In this document: positions 28,288 through 37,205 of the stretch, one piece after another
How positions within the stretch are numbered: the stretch's first letter is position 1
Layout of the letters: the number at the start of each line of letters is the position of its first letter
DNA from: Candidatus Latescibacterota bacterium
GTDB taxonomy: Bacteria; Latescibacterota; UBA2968; GCA-2709665
Reading direction: 5' to 3'
Length of the DNA stretch: 64,000 bases
NCBI GenBank assembly: GCA_012270675.1
Contig: JAAXHW010000063.1
Location: 17,218 to 81,217 of the forward strand
The notes under the pieces: generated by a model
Database searches by the model: none
The model's input: the letters and a program-made list of their open reading frames with translations, nothing else
Told to the model about the DNA's origin: nothing
Made by a program: the position numbers and the translations under genes

Positions 28288-30491
28288 GGGCCTTCGACGC
28301 CTCTTTCACGCTTCCAGACCGCGACGACGGCGGGGACCGCTCCCACGGTCAGAAGGGCGAAGACCAGGACGACCGGCCACCAGATGGGTTTGTTCCACTC
28401 CCGGCGCCGCTTTTCCCTCAGTTCAGGATGCAGCTTTTTGTATTTGAGGGTGTTCATGCCAATCGTCATCGGTTTGGTATTGGTATACCATTCGTGGTAG
28501 AGGCCGAAGGAGACGGGGTGGTAGCCCCACAGCCAGGGCGCATCCTGCCGCGCGATCTCCAGCATCCGGTCGATAAGCGCCATCCGCTCCGGACCGTTTT
28601 GCATCGACTCTACCTGTTCGAAGAGGCGGTTGAACTCCGGGTTGTCGTAGTTGTTGTGGTTTGCGCCTCCGTGTTTTACCTGTCCGTTGGGACCGTAGAG
28701 CAGAAAGAGGAAGTTTTCCGGATCGGGATAGTCCGCGTGCCAGCCCCAGAAAATGATCTGAAAGTTTCCTTTTTTGACTTTGTCCCGGAAACGGTTGTAA
28801 TCCGTTTGGCGGATTTGAAGGTCCACGTTCAGCTTGTTGAATTGCTTGCGCAGCCAGTCCAGCCTGGGTTTTGCCGCAGCCCCGGTCCAGGCGGTGTCAA
28901 AATAGAGCACCAGGGCGTTGGCGTTCCTGTCCTTTCCGTCCGGATAACCCGCTTCCGCCAGCAATTTCCTGGCAAATTCAATCGATTTGCGAGACGGCCT
29001 GTTCTTGATCTCGTCCCATTCATAGACGAATCGGTTGATCCCATCCTTGCCGGTCCGGTAGCCGAATATCCCCGGCGGCAGCAGGTCCTGGGCCGGAAGA
29101 CCCCGGCCGTTGAGGAAAATCTGGATCCATTCTTCTATGTCTACGGCGATGGAGAGGGCCTGCCGGAGTTTTTGCCTGTCTTCCGTATACCCGCCGACAA
29201 CATCGTCCAGCATATTGAAAGCGAAGTAAAGTGTGGTAGGGTACACGGCCCTTGCCAGACGCACGCCCTGCGCCTGCAGCCTGTCGGACAGTTCCAGTCC
29301 TGCCTCATCCATTTGGACCGCCTGGTCGAACACTTCTGTCATGATTCCGGAGGATTCATAATAGCCCTGGAGGAATTTGCTCCAACGGGGAATCGCCTCT
29401 TTCTCCAGTTTGTAGATTGCCTTTTCAATAAATGGGAGCGGCTGGCCGGCGTCTGACAGGAGGCCGAGTTCGCGGTCTTCGGGTGCTCCATCGTCGGGAT
29501 AGTATTCCCGGCGGAAGTTGGCGTTTTTGACCATAACGATCTCTTTATTGGGAAGAAATCGGTCCATTCTGTAGGGGCCGGTTCCCAGCGGACGGTTGTC
29601 GAGGCTCAGGTTTCGCTTGACGAGGGGTGCCTGGGTGAAAAAGCGGTCCGCCTCTCTGGGCAGGGGTGAAAAGAAGGGCATGGCCATCCATAAGATAAAC
29701 TGCGGGTACTTTCGCTTGAGCGTGACCTGATAGGCGTATCTGTCAATGGTGCGCACCCCCTTCAGATCGAAACGATCCAGGTCCAGCCAGATGGGGTTTT
29801 CCCGCTCGTCGTTCTCCTGGTTGTAGAGCGCGCCTCTGGCTTTTTTCCGTTCGGAGCGGATGCGAGACAGTTCGCCTCCCAACTCCTGGGCGAGTTCATC
29901 CAGGCCCAGGATGTACTTGGCCATTGTGCTGAAGATAGGGGATTGAACCCTGGGGTGAGCCAGACGCTTGATCTGGTAGACATAATCGGCCGCTGTCAGT
30001 TCCTGCGTTCCCTTTAAAGGGAAGTCGCCGATGTCCGTGATTCCCAGCATCTCCCCCTCGGTCAGGTTGTGGTAAGCAACCTGTCCGTCTTCGGTTCTGG
30101 CAAAGCAGGGATGGTCCTGGTAGAAGATGGACGGCCTGATGCGCACCGTGTATACCGTCCGGTCGACCTTTTCCGGAAGGGGGTCGCCGGGAAGCGTTTT
30201 CCCCTCCTTATCGTAGTAGGTCGGACGAGGAATCTCTGCTGCTGTTAGAGGGATCAGTTCATACGGCCGTTTTAAGTAGTGGTACTGGAGCGGCGGTTCA
30301 TAGATTTGCTGGATGAAGTGGTATTCGCCGGATGAATACGATACGGCCGGATCCAGGTGTTTGGGCGGCTCGGAGAATGTGCTGTAAAGGTAGTTCCTGT
30401 CGGCCTCTTCCCGGCGGTAGGGGTTGTTGGTACACGACGGAGACGACAGCAGCAGAACCAATGGCCAGATGAGATAAGCGGTCGATTTCAC
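28284..30491 (-). CDS. Peptide ABC transporter substrate-binding lipoprotein
   Basis: Probable GTG start at 30491 giving 'KSTAYLIWPLVLLLSSPSC' lipobox; 'RNYLYSTFSEPPKHLDPAVSYSSGEYHFIQQIYEPPLQYHY' SBP_bac_5-like. Confidence 0.9.
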   Translation of the reverse strand: MKSTAYLIWPLVLLLSSPSCTNNPYRREEADRNYLYSTFSEPPKHLDPAVSYSSGEYHFIQQIYEPPLQYHYLKRPYELIPLTAAEIPRPTYYDKEGKTLPGDPLPEKVDRTVYTVRIRPSIFYQDHPCFARTEDGQVAYHNLTEGEMLGITDIGDFPLKGTQELTAADYVYQIKRLAHPRVQSPIFSTMAKYILGLDELAQELGGELSRIRSERKKARGALYNQENDERENPIWLDLDRFDLKGVRTIDRYAYQVTLKRKYPQFILWMAMPFFSPLPREADRFFTQAPLVKRNLSLDNRPLGTGPYRMDRFLPNKEIVMVKNANFRREYYPDDGAPEDRELGLLSDAGQPLPFIEKAIYKLEKEAIPRWSKFLQGYYESSGIMTEVFDQAVQMDEAGLELSDRLQAQGVRLARAVYPTTLYFAFNMLDDVVGGYTEDRQKLRQALSIAVDIEEWIQIFLNGRGLPAQDLLPPGIFGYRTGKDGINRFVYEWDEIKNRPSRKSIEFARKLLAEAGYPDGKDRNANALVLYFDTAWTGAAAKPRLDWLRKQFNKLNVDLQIRQTDYNRFRDKVKKGNFQIIFWGWHADYPDPENFLFLLYGPNGQVKHGGANHNNYDNPEFNRLFEQVESMQNGPERMALIDRMLEIARQDAPWLWGYHPVSFGLYHEWYTNTKPMTIGMNTLKYKKLHPELREKRRREWNKPIWWPVVLVFALLTVGAVPAVVAVWKRERGVEGP

Positions 30492-30493
30492 GG

Positions 30494-32287
30494 TTATGCT
30501 CCGTACGGGTACAGTTCCAGCGCTCTGTTCCACGCCATAATTCGCTCCACCCGCTCCTCTGTGTCTTCAGGAAAGGCGATGGGCCGGCCCCGGCCGTCCA
30601 GAATCAGGCCCGCCACGCCGCCTTTCACAGTTGTACGCAGTTCCTGTCCCTGTCCTGCGCCCGCATCCCACCGCCGGGCAGGCTGGAGACGGATCTCGGC
30701 ATCGGCGTTGTCGGGCAGGGGGAAGAGGCGCAGGTCGCCTACGTTCAGGTCTCCCGATCGGGTGCCGTCGGGCAGGATGATTTCGTAGGTTGTACAGACT
30801 TCTCCCGGTTTTCCCTGGCCGACCGGGGCGACGCAGGTCCCCAGGGTGATGAGGCAGTCCCGGTCGAAGACCTCAGCGGCGGCCTGTTCGTTTACGGTGG
30901 AGAGCACGCCGAGGTGGGGCATCATGAAGATGCTGTCCACGACCAGGCGGGTGACGCCTTCGGGCTGGAAGGCGTCGACGAGCATGGCGGCGGCCTGCAC
31001 CCGGCGGGGGGCGTGGGAGAGCACGCCGCCGCTGCCGATGAGCACGTCGAGGTCGCGCATTTGAATGAGGCTCTCGCCGGTTTCGGTCTGGTCGAAGACG
31101 TCGGAGAGGGTGCGTTCGGTCTGCACGCCTTTCAATCCGACGGCCAGGGCGCAGTGCTGGGCGAAGGCAAGGCGGAGGGCCTCCCGGGCGATGGCCTGTT
31201 CCATCTGGAGTTCCTCCAGCGTCTGGGGGACCGTGGTGGGGCGGATCATTTTGTTTTTGATGCGGTCCCTCAGATCTGCCTCGTCGATGCGGAAGGGCAC
31301 CCAGCGCATGATGGCTTCCAGTTCGGCTTCGGCCAGGACGTTGGAGATGCTGTAGGACATGCCCAGATTGGCGCTGACGGTCCGGTTGAAGACCTGGTCG
31401 AAGACGCTGAAGACATCGGTGGTGGCCCCGCCGATGTCAACGCCGATGAGGTTGATGTTCCGCTGCCGGGCGGCGGTTTGCATGATCAGCCCGACCGCGC
31501 CGGGAGTGGGCATGATGGGAGCGCCGGCCCATTCCATGAGCTTTCGATAGCCGGGTGCCTGCGCCATGACGTGTTCGAGAAAGAGGTCGTGGATGACCTG
31601 CCGCGCCGGGCCCAGCGTTTCCTGTTCGAGCCGGGGGCGGATGTTATCGGTGAGGGTAAGCGCGGTTTTACTTCCCAATACCTTTTGAATGCTTTCACGG
31701 GCGTCTCTGTTCCCTGCGTAGATCACGGGGAGTTGAAATCCGGTCCCGAACCTGGGCCTGGGGTCGGCGGCGGCGATGAATTCGGCGAGTTCGACGACGT
31801 GGCTGACCGTTCCCCCGTCGGTTCCACCCGAGAGGAGGACCATGTCGGGCCTCAGGTGGCGGATGCGCTCGATTTTCTGGTGGGGCTGGCGGCCGTCGTT
31901 GGAGGCCAGCACGTCCATGACAATGGCTCCGGCACCCAGGGCCGCGCGCTGTGCGCTTTCTCCGGTCATGGACTGGACCACACCGGCGACCATCATCTGG
32001 AGCCCACCCCCGGCGCTGCTGGTGGAAATGTAGATATCGACGCCGCGGTCGCCCCCGGCGGGGGTGAGGATACGCTCGCCGTCCAGGATCTTGCGACCCG
32101 AGAGTTCCTCTACTTCCTGGATAGCGTTGAGCACGCCCCGGGTGACGTCCTCGAAGGGGGCTTCCACGGTGGTAGGGGCCTCCCCCCGGCAGGTCTGGCG
32201 GTAGACGTCTCCGACTTTCTCGATGAGGATGGCCTTGGTGGTGGTGCTGCCGCAGTCGGTAGCGATAACGACGTTCAGGTTATCCAT
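30494..32287 (-). CDS. glmL: Glutamate mutase accessory/reactivating protein GlmL (MutL) family
   Basis: 597 aa; 'VVIATDCGSTTTKAILIEKVGDVYRQTCRGEAPTTVEAPFEDVTRGVLNAI', 'GVDIGGATTDVFSVF'. Confidence 0.92.
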   Translation of the reverse strand: MDNLNVVIATDCGSTTTKAILIEKVGDVYRQTCRGEAPTTVEAPFEDVTRGVLNAIQEVEELSGRKILDGERILTPAGGDRGVDIYISTSSAGGGLQMMVAGVVQSMTGESAQRAALGAGAIVMDVLASNDGRQPHQKIERIRHLRPDMVLLSGGTDGGTVSHVVELAEFIAAADPRPRFGTGFQLPVIYAGNRDARESIQKVLGSKTALTLTDNIRPRLEQETLGPARQVIHDLFLEHVMAQAPGYRKLMEWAGAPIMPTPGAVGLIMQTAARQRNINLIGVDIGGATTDVFSVFDQVFNRTVSANLGMSYSISNVLAEAELEAIMRWVPFRIDEADLRDRIKNKMIRPTTVPQTLEELQMEQAIAREALRLAFAQHCALAVGLKGVQTERTLSDVFDQTETGESLIQMRDLDVLIGSGGVLSHAPRRVQAAAMLVDAFQPEGVTRLVVDSIFMMPHLGVLSTVNEQAAAEVFDRDCLITLGTCVAPVGQGKPGEVCTTYEIILPDGTRSGDLNVGDLRLFPLPDNADAEIRLQPARRWDAGAGQGQELRTTVKGGVAGLILDGRGRPIAFPEDTEERVERIMAWNRALELYPYGA

Positions 32288-32627
32288 TCCGTTCGTTTTC
32301 CAGTTCCAGGATTTTGTCGATCATCACCTCGATGCTCCGGCGTTTTTCCAGGAACCGGACAAAGCGCTCGTATTCTGCAGGTGAAAAGACCAGGGTTAAA
32401 AAGGGCGAGAGAAAGGTGAGAAACTGGCTGCCGATGAAGTTGAACGGGCGGCTCGTTTCCAGGACCATCAGTGCGGGCGCGGCCATGCGCCGTCCGACCA
32501 CAAATTTCGCCATTTTCGCGGCCATCGCCTCTTCTTCCGCGTCGAACCGGTCTTCCGGAGAATCGACGGCAAAGGTGTGGGCGCACCAGGCTTTAAGGCG
32601 ATGGATGAGGGGTGTGGGACTGGACAA
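32280..32627 (-). CDS. Hypothetical protein, probable TTG start within the end of the upstream gene
   Basis: Longest ORF reaches 32726, but the part above 32627 overlaps the 32593-33063 gene; TTG at 32627 has a GAGGT-like SD upstream. Confidence 0.5.
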   Translation of the reverse strand: MSSPTPLIHRLKAWCAHTFAVDSPEDRFDAEEEAMAAKMAKFVVGRRMAAPALMVLETSRPFNFIGSQFLTFLSPFLTLVFSPAEYERFVRFLEKRRSIEVMIDKILELENERNG

Positions 32628-33063
32628 ACTGTATGACCTCGTCACGGTTTTCTGCGAACCGAAGGAAGCATCCCCGGAACGAATCGAGCCGGTTGGGCCG
32701 ATTGAAGGGGCTGAGGAAGATTCCATCGGGATAGATGCGACGCCTGCGGATCCGTGTCCAGGGGATTTTCCGCCGCATACTCAAATGGGAAATCTGCACG
32801 CCTGACGCATTCAGTGCATAGCGGGTGGAAAAAAAGTAGCGCGACAGGGAGGCGGTAAGCAGGCCAAAGGTTAGAAAGCCGTAGACCCCGCTTTCAAAGC
32901 TGAGGGTGACGGCAGCCGAGAGCCCCAGAATGGTGGTGCAAAGCAGGGTTGATTTTGCCGGTGATTCATCCAGGAGGGGGTGGACAGACCAGCGGATTTC
33001 CGATGGACATTTCGCCTGGATATCGTTTTTGGAGAACCTGTCTGATTCGATTTCGATGGCCAC
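32593..33063 (-). CDS. Hypothetical membrane protein, PH-domain-like
   Basis: 156 aa; two hydrophobic segments then 'TRYALNASGVQISHLSMRRKIPWTRIRRRRIYPDGIFLSPF', bacterial PH (bPH)-like pattern. Confidence 0.65.
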   Translation of the reverse strand: MAIEIESDRFSKNDIQAKCPSEIRWSVHPLLDESPAKSTLLCTTILGLSAAVTLSFESGVYGFLTFGLLTASLSRYFFSTRYALNASGVQISHLSMRRKIPWTRIRRRRIYPDGIFLSPFNRPNRLDSFRGCFLRFAENRDEVIQFVQSHTPHPSP

Positions 33064-33104
33064 TCGTTTTTAACCCCTGGGACCCGGTTCGGTGTACGCC
33101 AGGG

Positions 33105-33983
33105 TTATGAAATAATCCTGCGGGTAACCCGCAGGTCTTTTTCCCGATCTTTGAAGTTCCAGGCGTCTGTACCGTATTTCTCGCAGACCAGGCGTTCGGC
33201 TTCTGATGCTTCACCCGACGACAGAGGCGCTTCGATGAGGGGGACGCCGAGCGTTTCCTGGAATCCGAGGCGGAGCGCATCGGCGACCTCTTCAAAAGAG
33301 ATGGGACAATTCAGGACCTCCTGCAGGGAGATGGTGTGCCGGTCGAGTTCCCGGCGGAAGCGGGCCTGCAGGGCTTCCTGGTGTTCGGGCAGCAGGTCGA
33401 CGATGCGTTTGTGATCCGGGCCGATGAGGAGGGAGCCGTGCTGGAGCAGCATGTCGCCCAGACGCCGCTGGGCGCTGCCGATCAGCTTTTTTCCCTGAAG
33501 GGTGACCTCGTATTGCGTGGTGCTCGAAAAACAGGGGGAGGTAAGGTGTTCGCTTCTGGGAGACGGGACGGGTTGCCGGCGGGACTCCAGCGCAGCCTCG
33601 GCGCCCAGGCGCTGTATGGCCGCCACGAGGCAGGCGCTGATTTTTCGGTAGGCCTCCAGGATCGTGCCCCCCAGCAGGGGATCCTTGCCGGGGCAGACTA
33701 CGCTGTAGGTCAGCTCGTTCCAGTGGAGGACGGCCCGTCCCCCACTGGGGCGGCGCACGATATCGATGCCCTGCGCCCGGCATCGGTCGAGGTCGACTTC
33801 GCGAGCGACCCGCTGGGCGTAGCCGAAGGAGACGGCAGGGGGCGTCCAACCAAACACCCGGACGGTCGGAAGGGCAACACCCTCCTCAACGGCCCGAACC
33901 AAGGCTTCGTCTACGGCCATATTAAAAAAGGCGTTTCCGAAGTGGGTATTCAGAAAACGCCACTGATTCGGCTTCTGTTCCAT
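33105..33983 (-). CDS. Lipoate--protein ligase / biotin-lipoate A/B ligase family protein
   Basis: 292 aa; 'NMAVDEALVRAVEEG...VRVFGWTPPAVSFGYAQRVAREVD...IDIVRRPSGGRAVLHWNELTYSVVCP'. Confidence 0.92.
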   Translation of the reverse strand: MEQKPNQWRFLNTHFGNAFFNMAVDEALVRAVEEGVALPTVRVFGWTPPAVSFGYAQRVAREVDLDRCRAQGIDIVRRPSGGRAVLHWNELTYSVVCPGKDPLLGGTILEAYRKISACLVAAIQRLGAEAALESRRQPVPSPRSEHLTSPCFSSTTQYEVTLQGKKLIGSAQRRLGDMLLQHGSLLIGPDHKRIVDLLPEHQEALQARFRRELDRHTISLQEVLNCPISFEEVADALRLGFQETLGVPLIEAPLSSGEASEAERLVCEKYGTDAWNFKDREKDLRVTRRIIS

Positions 33984-33990
33984 ATGCCGT

Positions 33991-34737
33991 CTACGAGATC
34001 CCCAACGCTTTCAAAGCTTCTTTGGCCGCCATCTGCTGGGCCTCTTTCTTGCTGCGTCCTCGCCCCATCCCCATCCGATTTCCTCCGATGACCACCTCGA
34101 CGGTGAAGACCTTGCGGTGGTCCGGCCCTTCCTCCGAATTCACCAGATACCGGGGGTGACCCTGCCCCTCGCTCTGGGTGTGTTCCAAAAGGAGGCTTTT
34201 AAAGTTCAGATATTCTCCATTGGAGATGATTTCTCCGGCATTGAAGAGGAGGGTGCGCTGTATAAACCTTTCCGCGGCCTTCAGCCCTCCGTCCATATAA
34301 ATCGCCCCCAGCAAGGCTTCGAATGCATCTCCAACAATGGAGGTCCGGTCCCGGCCTCCGGCAAGGTCCTCTTCGTTGCTTAAGTAGAGGTAGTCTCCCA
34401 GCCCGAGGTCGCGACCCTTCTGGGCCAATATCACTTTGCTGACCAGCAGCGATTTGATCTGGGTGAGGTCTCCTTCTCGCTTCTTCTGGAATCTCCGGTA
34501 GAGGTTTTCCGTCACGATCAGGTCGAGGACGGCGTCTCCCAGGAACTCCAGGCGCTCGTTGGATTCGATGCTTTCTTCATCGACGGTGTAGACATAGGAA
34601 CGGTGCTTGAGCGCCTGGGTCAACAGCGCCGGGTCGGAAAAGGTGTATCCCAGCTTCTTGTGAAGTCCATCCAGCGGTTTTTCGCCTTCGTCTGTAAGCC
34701 AATGCCCGAGCTTATGGCATGCTTTTCTTAACCAGAT
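33991..34737 (-). CDS. rnc: Ribonuclease III; start codon uncertain (ATC at 34737 proposed)
   Basis: 'NERLEFLGDAVLDLIVTENLYRRF' signature and a C-terminal dsRBD; conserved 'LHKKLGYTFSDPALL' lies upstream of the only canonical-type start (TTG 34623). Confidence 0.88.
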   Translation of the reverse strand: MWLRKACHKLGHWLTDEGEKPLDGLHKKLGYTFSDPALLTQALKHRSYVYTVDEESIESNERLEFLGDAVLDLIVTENLYRRFQKKREGDLTQIKSLLVSKVILAQKGRDLGLGDYLYLSNEEDLAGGRDRTSIVGDAFEALLGAIYMDGGLKAAERFIQRTLLFNAGEIISNGEYLNFKSLLLEHTQSEGQGHPRYLVNSEEGPDHRKVFTVEVVIGGNRMGMGRGRSKKEAQQMAAKEALKALGIS

Positions 34738-34758
34738 GCTTGACTCCTCCTGTCATTT

Positions 34759-36012
34759 CTACGCCCGGTACTTGCGCATGACAAGGACGGCGTTGTGGCC
34801 CCCAAAACCGAAGGAGTTGTTCACGGCCACCTCAACGGGCATTTCCCGGGCCTTGTTGGGCACATAGTCGAGGTCGCATTCGGGATCGGGGGTTTCGTAA
34901 TTGATGGTAGGGGGCACCCGGTCCTGGTGGATGGCGAGGATGCTGGCGATGGTCTCGACCGCACCCGAGGCTCCCAGCAGGTGGCCGGTCATCGACTTGG
35001 TGGAACTGACGGCCAGTTTTACCGCATGCTCCCCAAATACGGTTTTGATGGCTGCGGTTTCGCTTTTGTCCCCAATTGGGGTTGAGGTGCCGTGGGCATT
35101 GATGTAGTCGACATCTTCAGGCTGGAGTCCGGCCTGTTTCAAAGCCCTGTGCGTGGCCCGCACCCCCCCCTCGCCGCCGGGGGCCATGTCGGCCATGTGA
35201 TAGGCGTCTCCCGTGTATCCTGCGCCGACGATTTCCGCATAGATGCGAGCGCCCCGACCCCGTGCGTGTTCCAGTTCTTCCAGGATCAGCCCCCCCGCGC
35301 CCTCACCCAGCACGAAGCCGTCCCGATGGGCATCGAACGGCCTGCTGGCGCGTTGGGGCTCGTCGTTCAGGGTGGAGAGCGCCTTCATGGACGCGAAGCC
35401 TCCCAGGGACATCGGGCTGACGGCCGCCTCGGCGCCGCCAGCGACCATGATGTCGGCCTCATCGTCCCGAATTTCTCGAAAGGCGTTTCCAATGGCGTGG
35501 GCAGCCGAGGAACACGCAGATACGGTCGTATAGTTGGGGCCTTTTGCGCCCAGTTCGATGGAGACCTGCCCCGAGGTCATATCGGCGATCATCATTGGAA
35601 TGAAAAAGGGACTGATCCGGCGCGGCCCTTTCCGTATCAGGGCGGTATGCTGGTCCTCAAAAGTCTGCACCCCCCCAATGCCCGAGCCGTAGATCACTCC
35701 GACCCGCTCCGGGTCTTCGGCGGAGAGGTCCAGGTTGGCGTCTTCTGCGGCCATTTTGGCCGTCACAACGGCGTACTGCGTACAGAGGTCGGTTCGACGT
35801 GCTTCCTTACGGTCTATCCCGAACCGCTCCGGGTCGAAGTCCTTCAATTCCCCGCCGATTTTGACCCGAAAGTCCGTTGTGTCGAAGCCCTTGATATAGT
35901 CGATGCCGCTCTCTCCATTGAGGAGCGCATTCCAACAGGTTTCTATGGACAGGCCGTTGGGGGCCAGTATGCCCAGACCTGTGACTGCCACCCGTCGTTT
36001 TGTGTTGTCCAC
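34759..36012 (-). CDS. fabF: Beta-ketoacyl-ACP synthase II
   Basis: 417 aa; 'TVSACSSAAHAIGNAFREI', 'NAHGTSTPIGDKSET', 'STKSMTGHLLGASGAVE', 'NNSFGFGGHNAVLV'. Confidence 0.97.
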   Translation of the reverse strand: MDNTKRRVAVTGLGILAPNGLSIETCWNALLNGESGIDYIKGFDTTDFRVKIGGELKDFDPERFGIDRKEARRTDLCTQYAVVTAKMAAEDANLDLSAEDPERVGVIYGSGIGGVQTFEDQHTALIRKGPRRISPFFIPMMIADMTSGQVSIELGAKGPNYTTVSACSSAAHAIGNAFREIRDDEADIMVAGGAEAAVSPMSLGGFASMKALSTLNDEPQRASRPFDAHRDGFVLGEGAGGLILEELEHARGRGARIYAEIVGAGYTGDAYHMADMAPGGEGGVRATHRALKQAGLQPEDVDYINAHGTSTPIGDKSETAAIKTVFGEHAVKLAVSSTKSMTGHLLGASGAVETIASILAIHQDRVPPTINYETPDPECDLDYVPNKAREMPVEVAVNNSFGFGGHNAVLVMRKYRA

Positions 36013-36046
36013 CGGAGGTGCCCTCTTATTGGGGGCTCCAGTCCCC

Positions 36047-36289
36047 CTATTCGCCCAGCCGTTTCTTCAAGTAGCCGATGGCGTCGTTGACGGTTTCGAG
36101 CTTCTCGGCGTCTTCGTCGGGAATCTCAATATCGAATTCCTCTTCAAACGCCATCACCAGTTCAACAGTGTCTAAAGAATCGGCACCCAGATCGTCGATA
36201 AAGTAGGCATCCGGGGTTACGCTATCTGCATCTACACCGAGCTGATCCACAATCAGATCGCTCACTTTTTGCTGAAGATCCTCGACCAT
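36047..36289 (-). CDS. acpP: Acyl carrier protein
   Basis: 80 aa; '[35 protein letters not shown]'. Confidence 0.98.
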   Translation of the reverse strand: MVEDLQQKVSDLIVDQLGVDADSVTPDAYFIDDLGADSLDTVELVMAFEEEFDIEIPDEDAEKLETVNDAIGYLKKRLGE

Positions 36290-36310
36290 GTTTTCCTCCT
36301 TTGACTGCGG

Positions 36311-36461
36311 TCAAACGGCAAACAACACACGGCCCTTCTCCACCCCACGCACGGCAAACGTCAAACGGGAAACCGACCCATCCGCCCTGCCCTGAACCCT
36401 GGCTCTGGCTTTTGGGAGGTGATGTGGGGGGACGTTGCACATTTCACGGTTCACCTGGTTA
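36311..36461. repeat. Degenerate 7-bp repeat clusters in the acpP-fabG gap
   Basis: gtcaaac|ggcaaac (36311-36324); ggcaaac|gtcaaac|gggaaac (36354-36374); cgttgca|catttca|cggttca|cctggtt (36434-36461, inverted). Confidence 0.6.
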
Positions 36462-37205
36462 CATGACCAGGCCACCGTCCACCACCAGAACCTGTCCGGT
36501 GATATAGGCCGCATCGTCCGATACCAGAAACGCTACTGCCGCTGCGATGTCCTCCGGCTTGCCCGGAGTACCCAGCGGAATCTGTTCGAGGAGTTTGTCT
36601 TTGACGTCTTGAGAGATGTCCCGGGTCATTTCCGTGGGAATGAATCCGGGGGCAACCACATTGGCCGTGATGCCACGGCCCGCCAGTTCGCGGGCAACGG
36701 TTTTGGTGAGCCCGATGAGTCCGGACTTCGATGCCGTATAGTTGACCTGGCCGGGATTGCCCGTCAGTCCGGTTATCGACGAGATGTTGACGATGCGTCC
36801 GGTGCGTGCACGCACCATAGCGCGCGTGGCTGCTTTGATGCAGAGAAACGCGCCCTTGAGGTTGATATCCAGGACCGCGTCCCAGTCTTCCTCTTTCATC
36901 CGCATCAACAGACCATCCCGGACGACCCCGGCGTTATTGACCAGGATGTCGATCTTCCCCCAGGCGTCCAGGACCGTTTTGAAGAGGGCCTCCACATCGG
37001 TGGGGGTCGAGACATCGGCCTGAAGCCCGAGCGCGCGGCACCCCATCCTCTCGATCTGCTCGGCCACCGACCTGGCGGCGTCCAGGCTGCGGCTGGCGCA
37101 TACGGCCACATCGGCCCCCTCGGCGGCCAGCCGGAGCGCTATGGCCTTGCCGATGCCCCGGGAACCACCGGTGACAACGGCTGTTCTGTCTTTTAATATG
37201 CCCAT
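36459..37205 (-). CDS. fabG: 3-oxoacyl-ACP reductase
   Basis: 248 aa SDR; 'VVTGGSRGIGKAIALRLA', 'NNAGVVRDGLLMRMKEEDWD', 'YTASKSGLIGLTKTVARELA'; within the fab cluster. Confidence 0.96.
   Translation of the reverse strand: MGILKDRTAVVTGGSRGIGKAIALRLAAEGADVAVCASRSLDAARSVAEQIERMGCRALGLQADVSTPTDVEALFKTVLDAWGKIDILVNNAGVVRDGLLMRMKEEDWDAVLDINLKGAFLCIKAATRAMVRARTGRIVNISSITGLTGNPGQVNYTASKSGLIGLTKTVARELAGRGITANVVAPGFIPTEMTRDISQDVKDKLLEQIPLGTPGKPEDIAAAVAFLVSDDAAYITGQVLVVDGGLVM

Noticed and set aside
30914-32419. 501-aa plus-strand ORF
   Set aside because: Antisense to glmL; G/D/H-rich mirror translation.
32628-32726. N-terminal extension of the 148-aa minus-strand ORF
   Set aside because: 'MESSSAPSIGPTGSIRSGDASFGSQ' overlaps the PH-like gene in another frame; low-complexity, so the TTG at 32627 is preferred.
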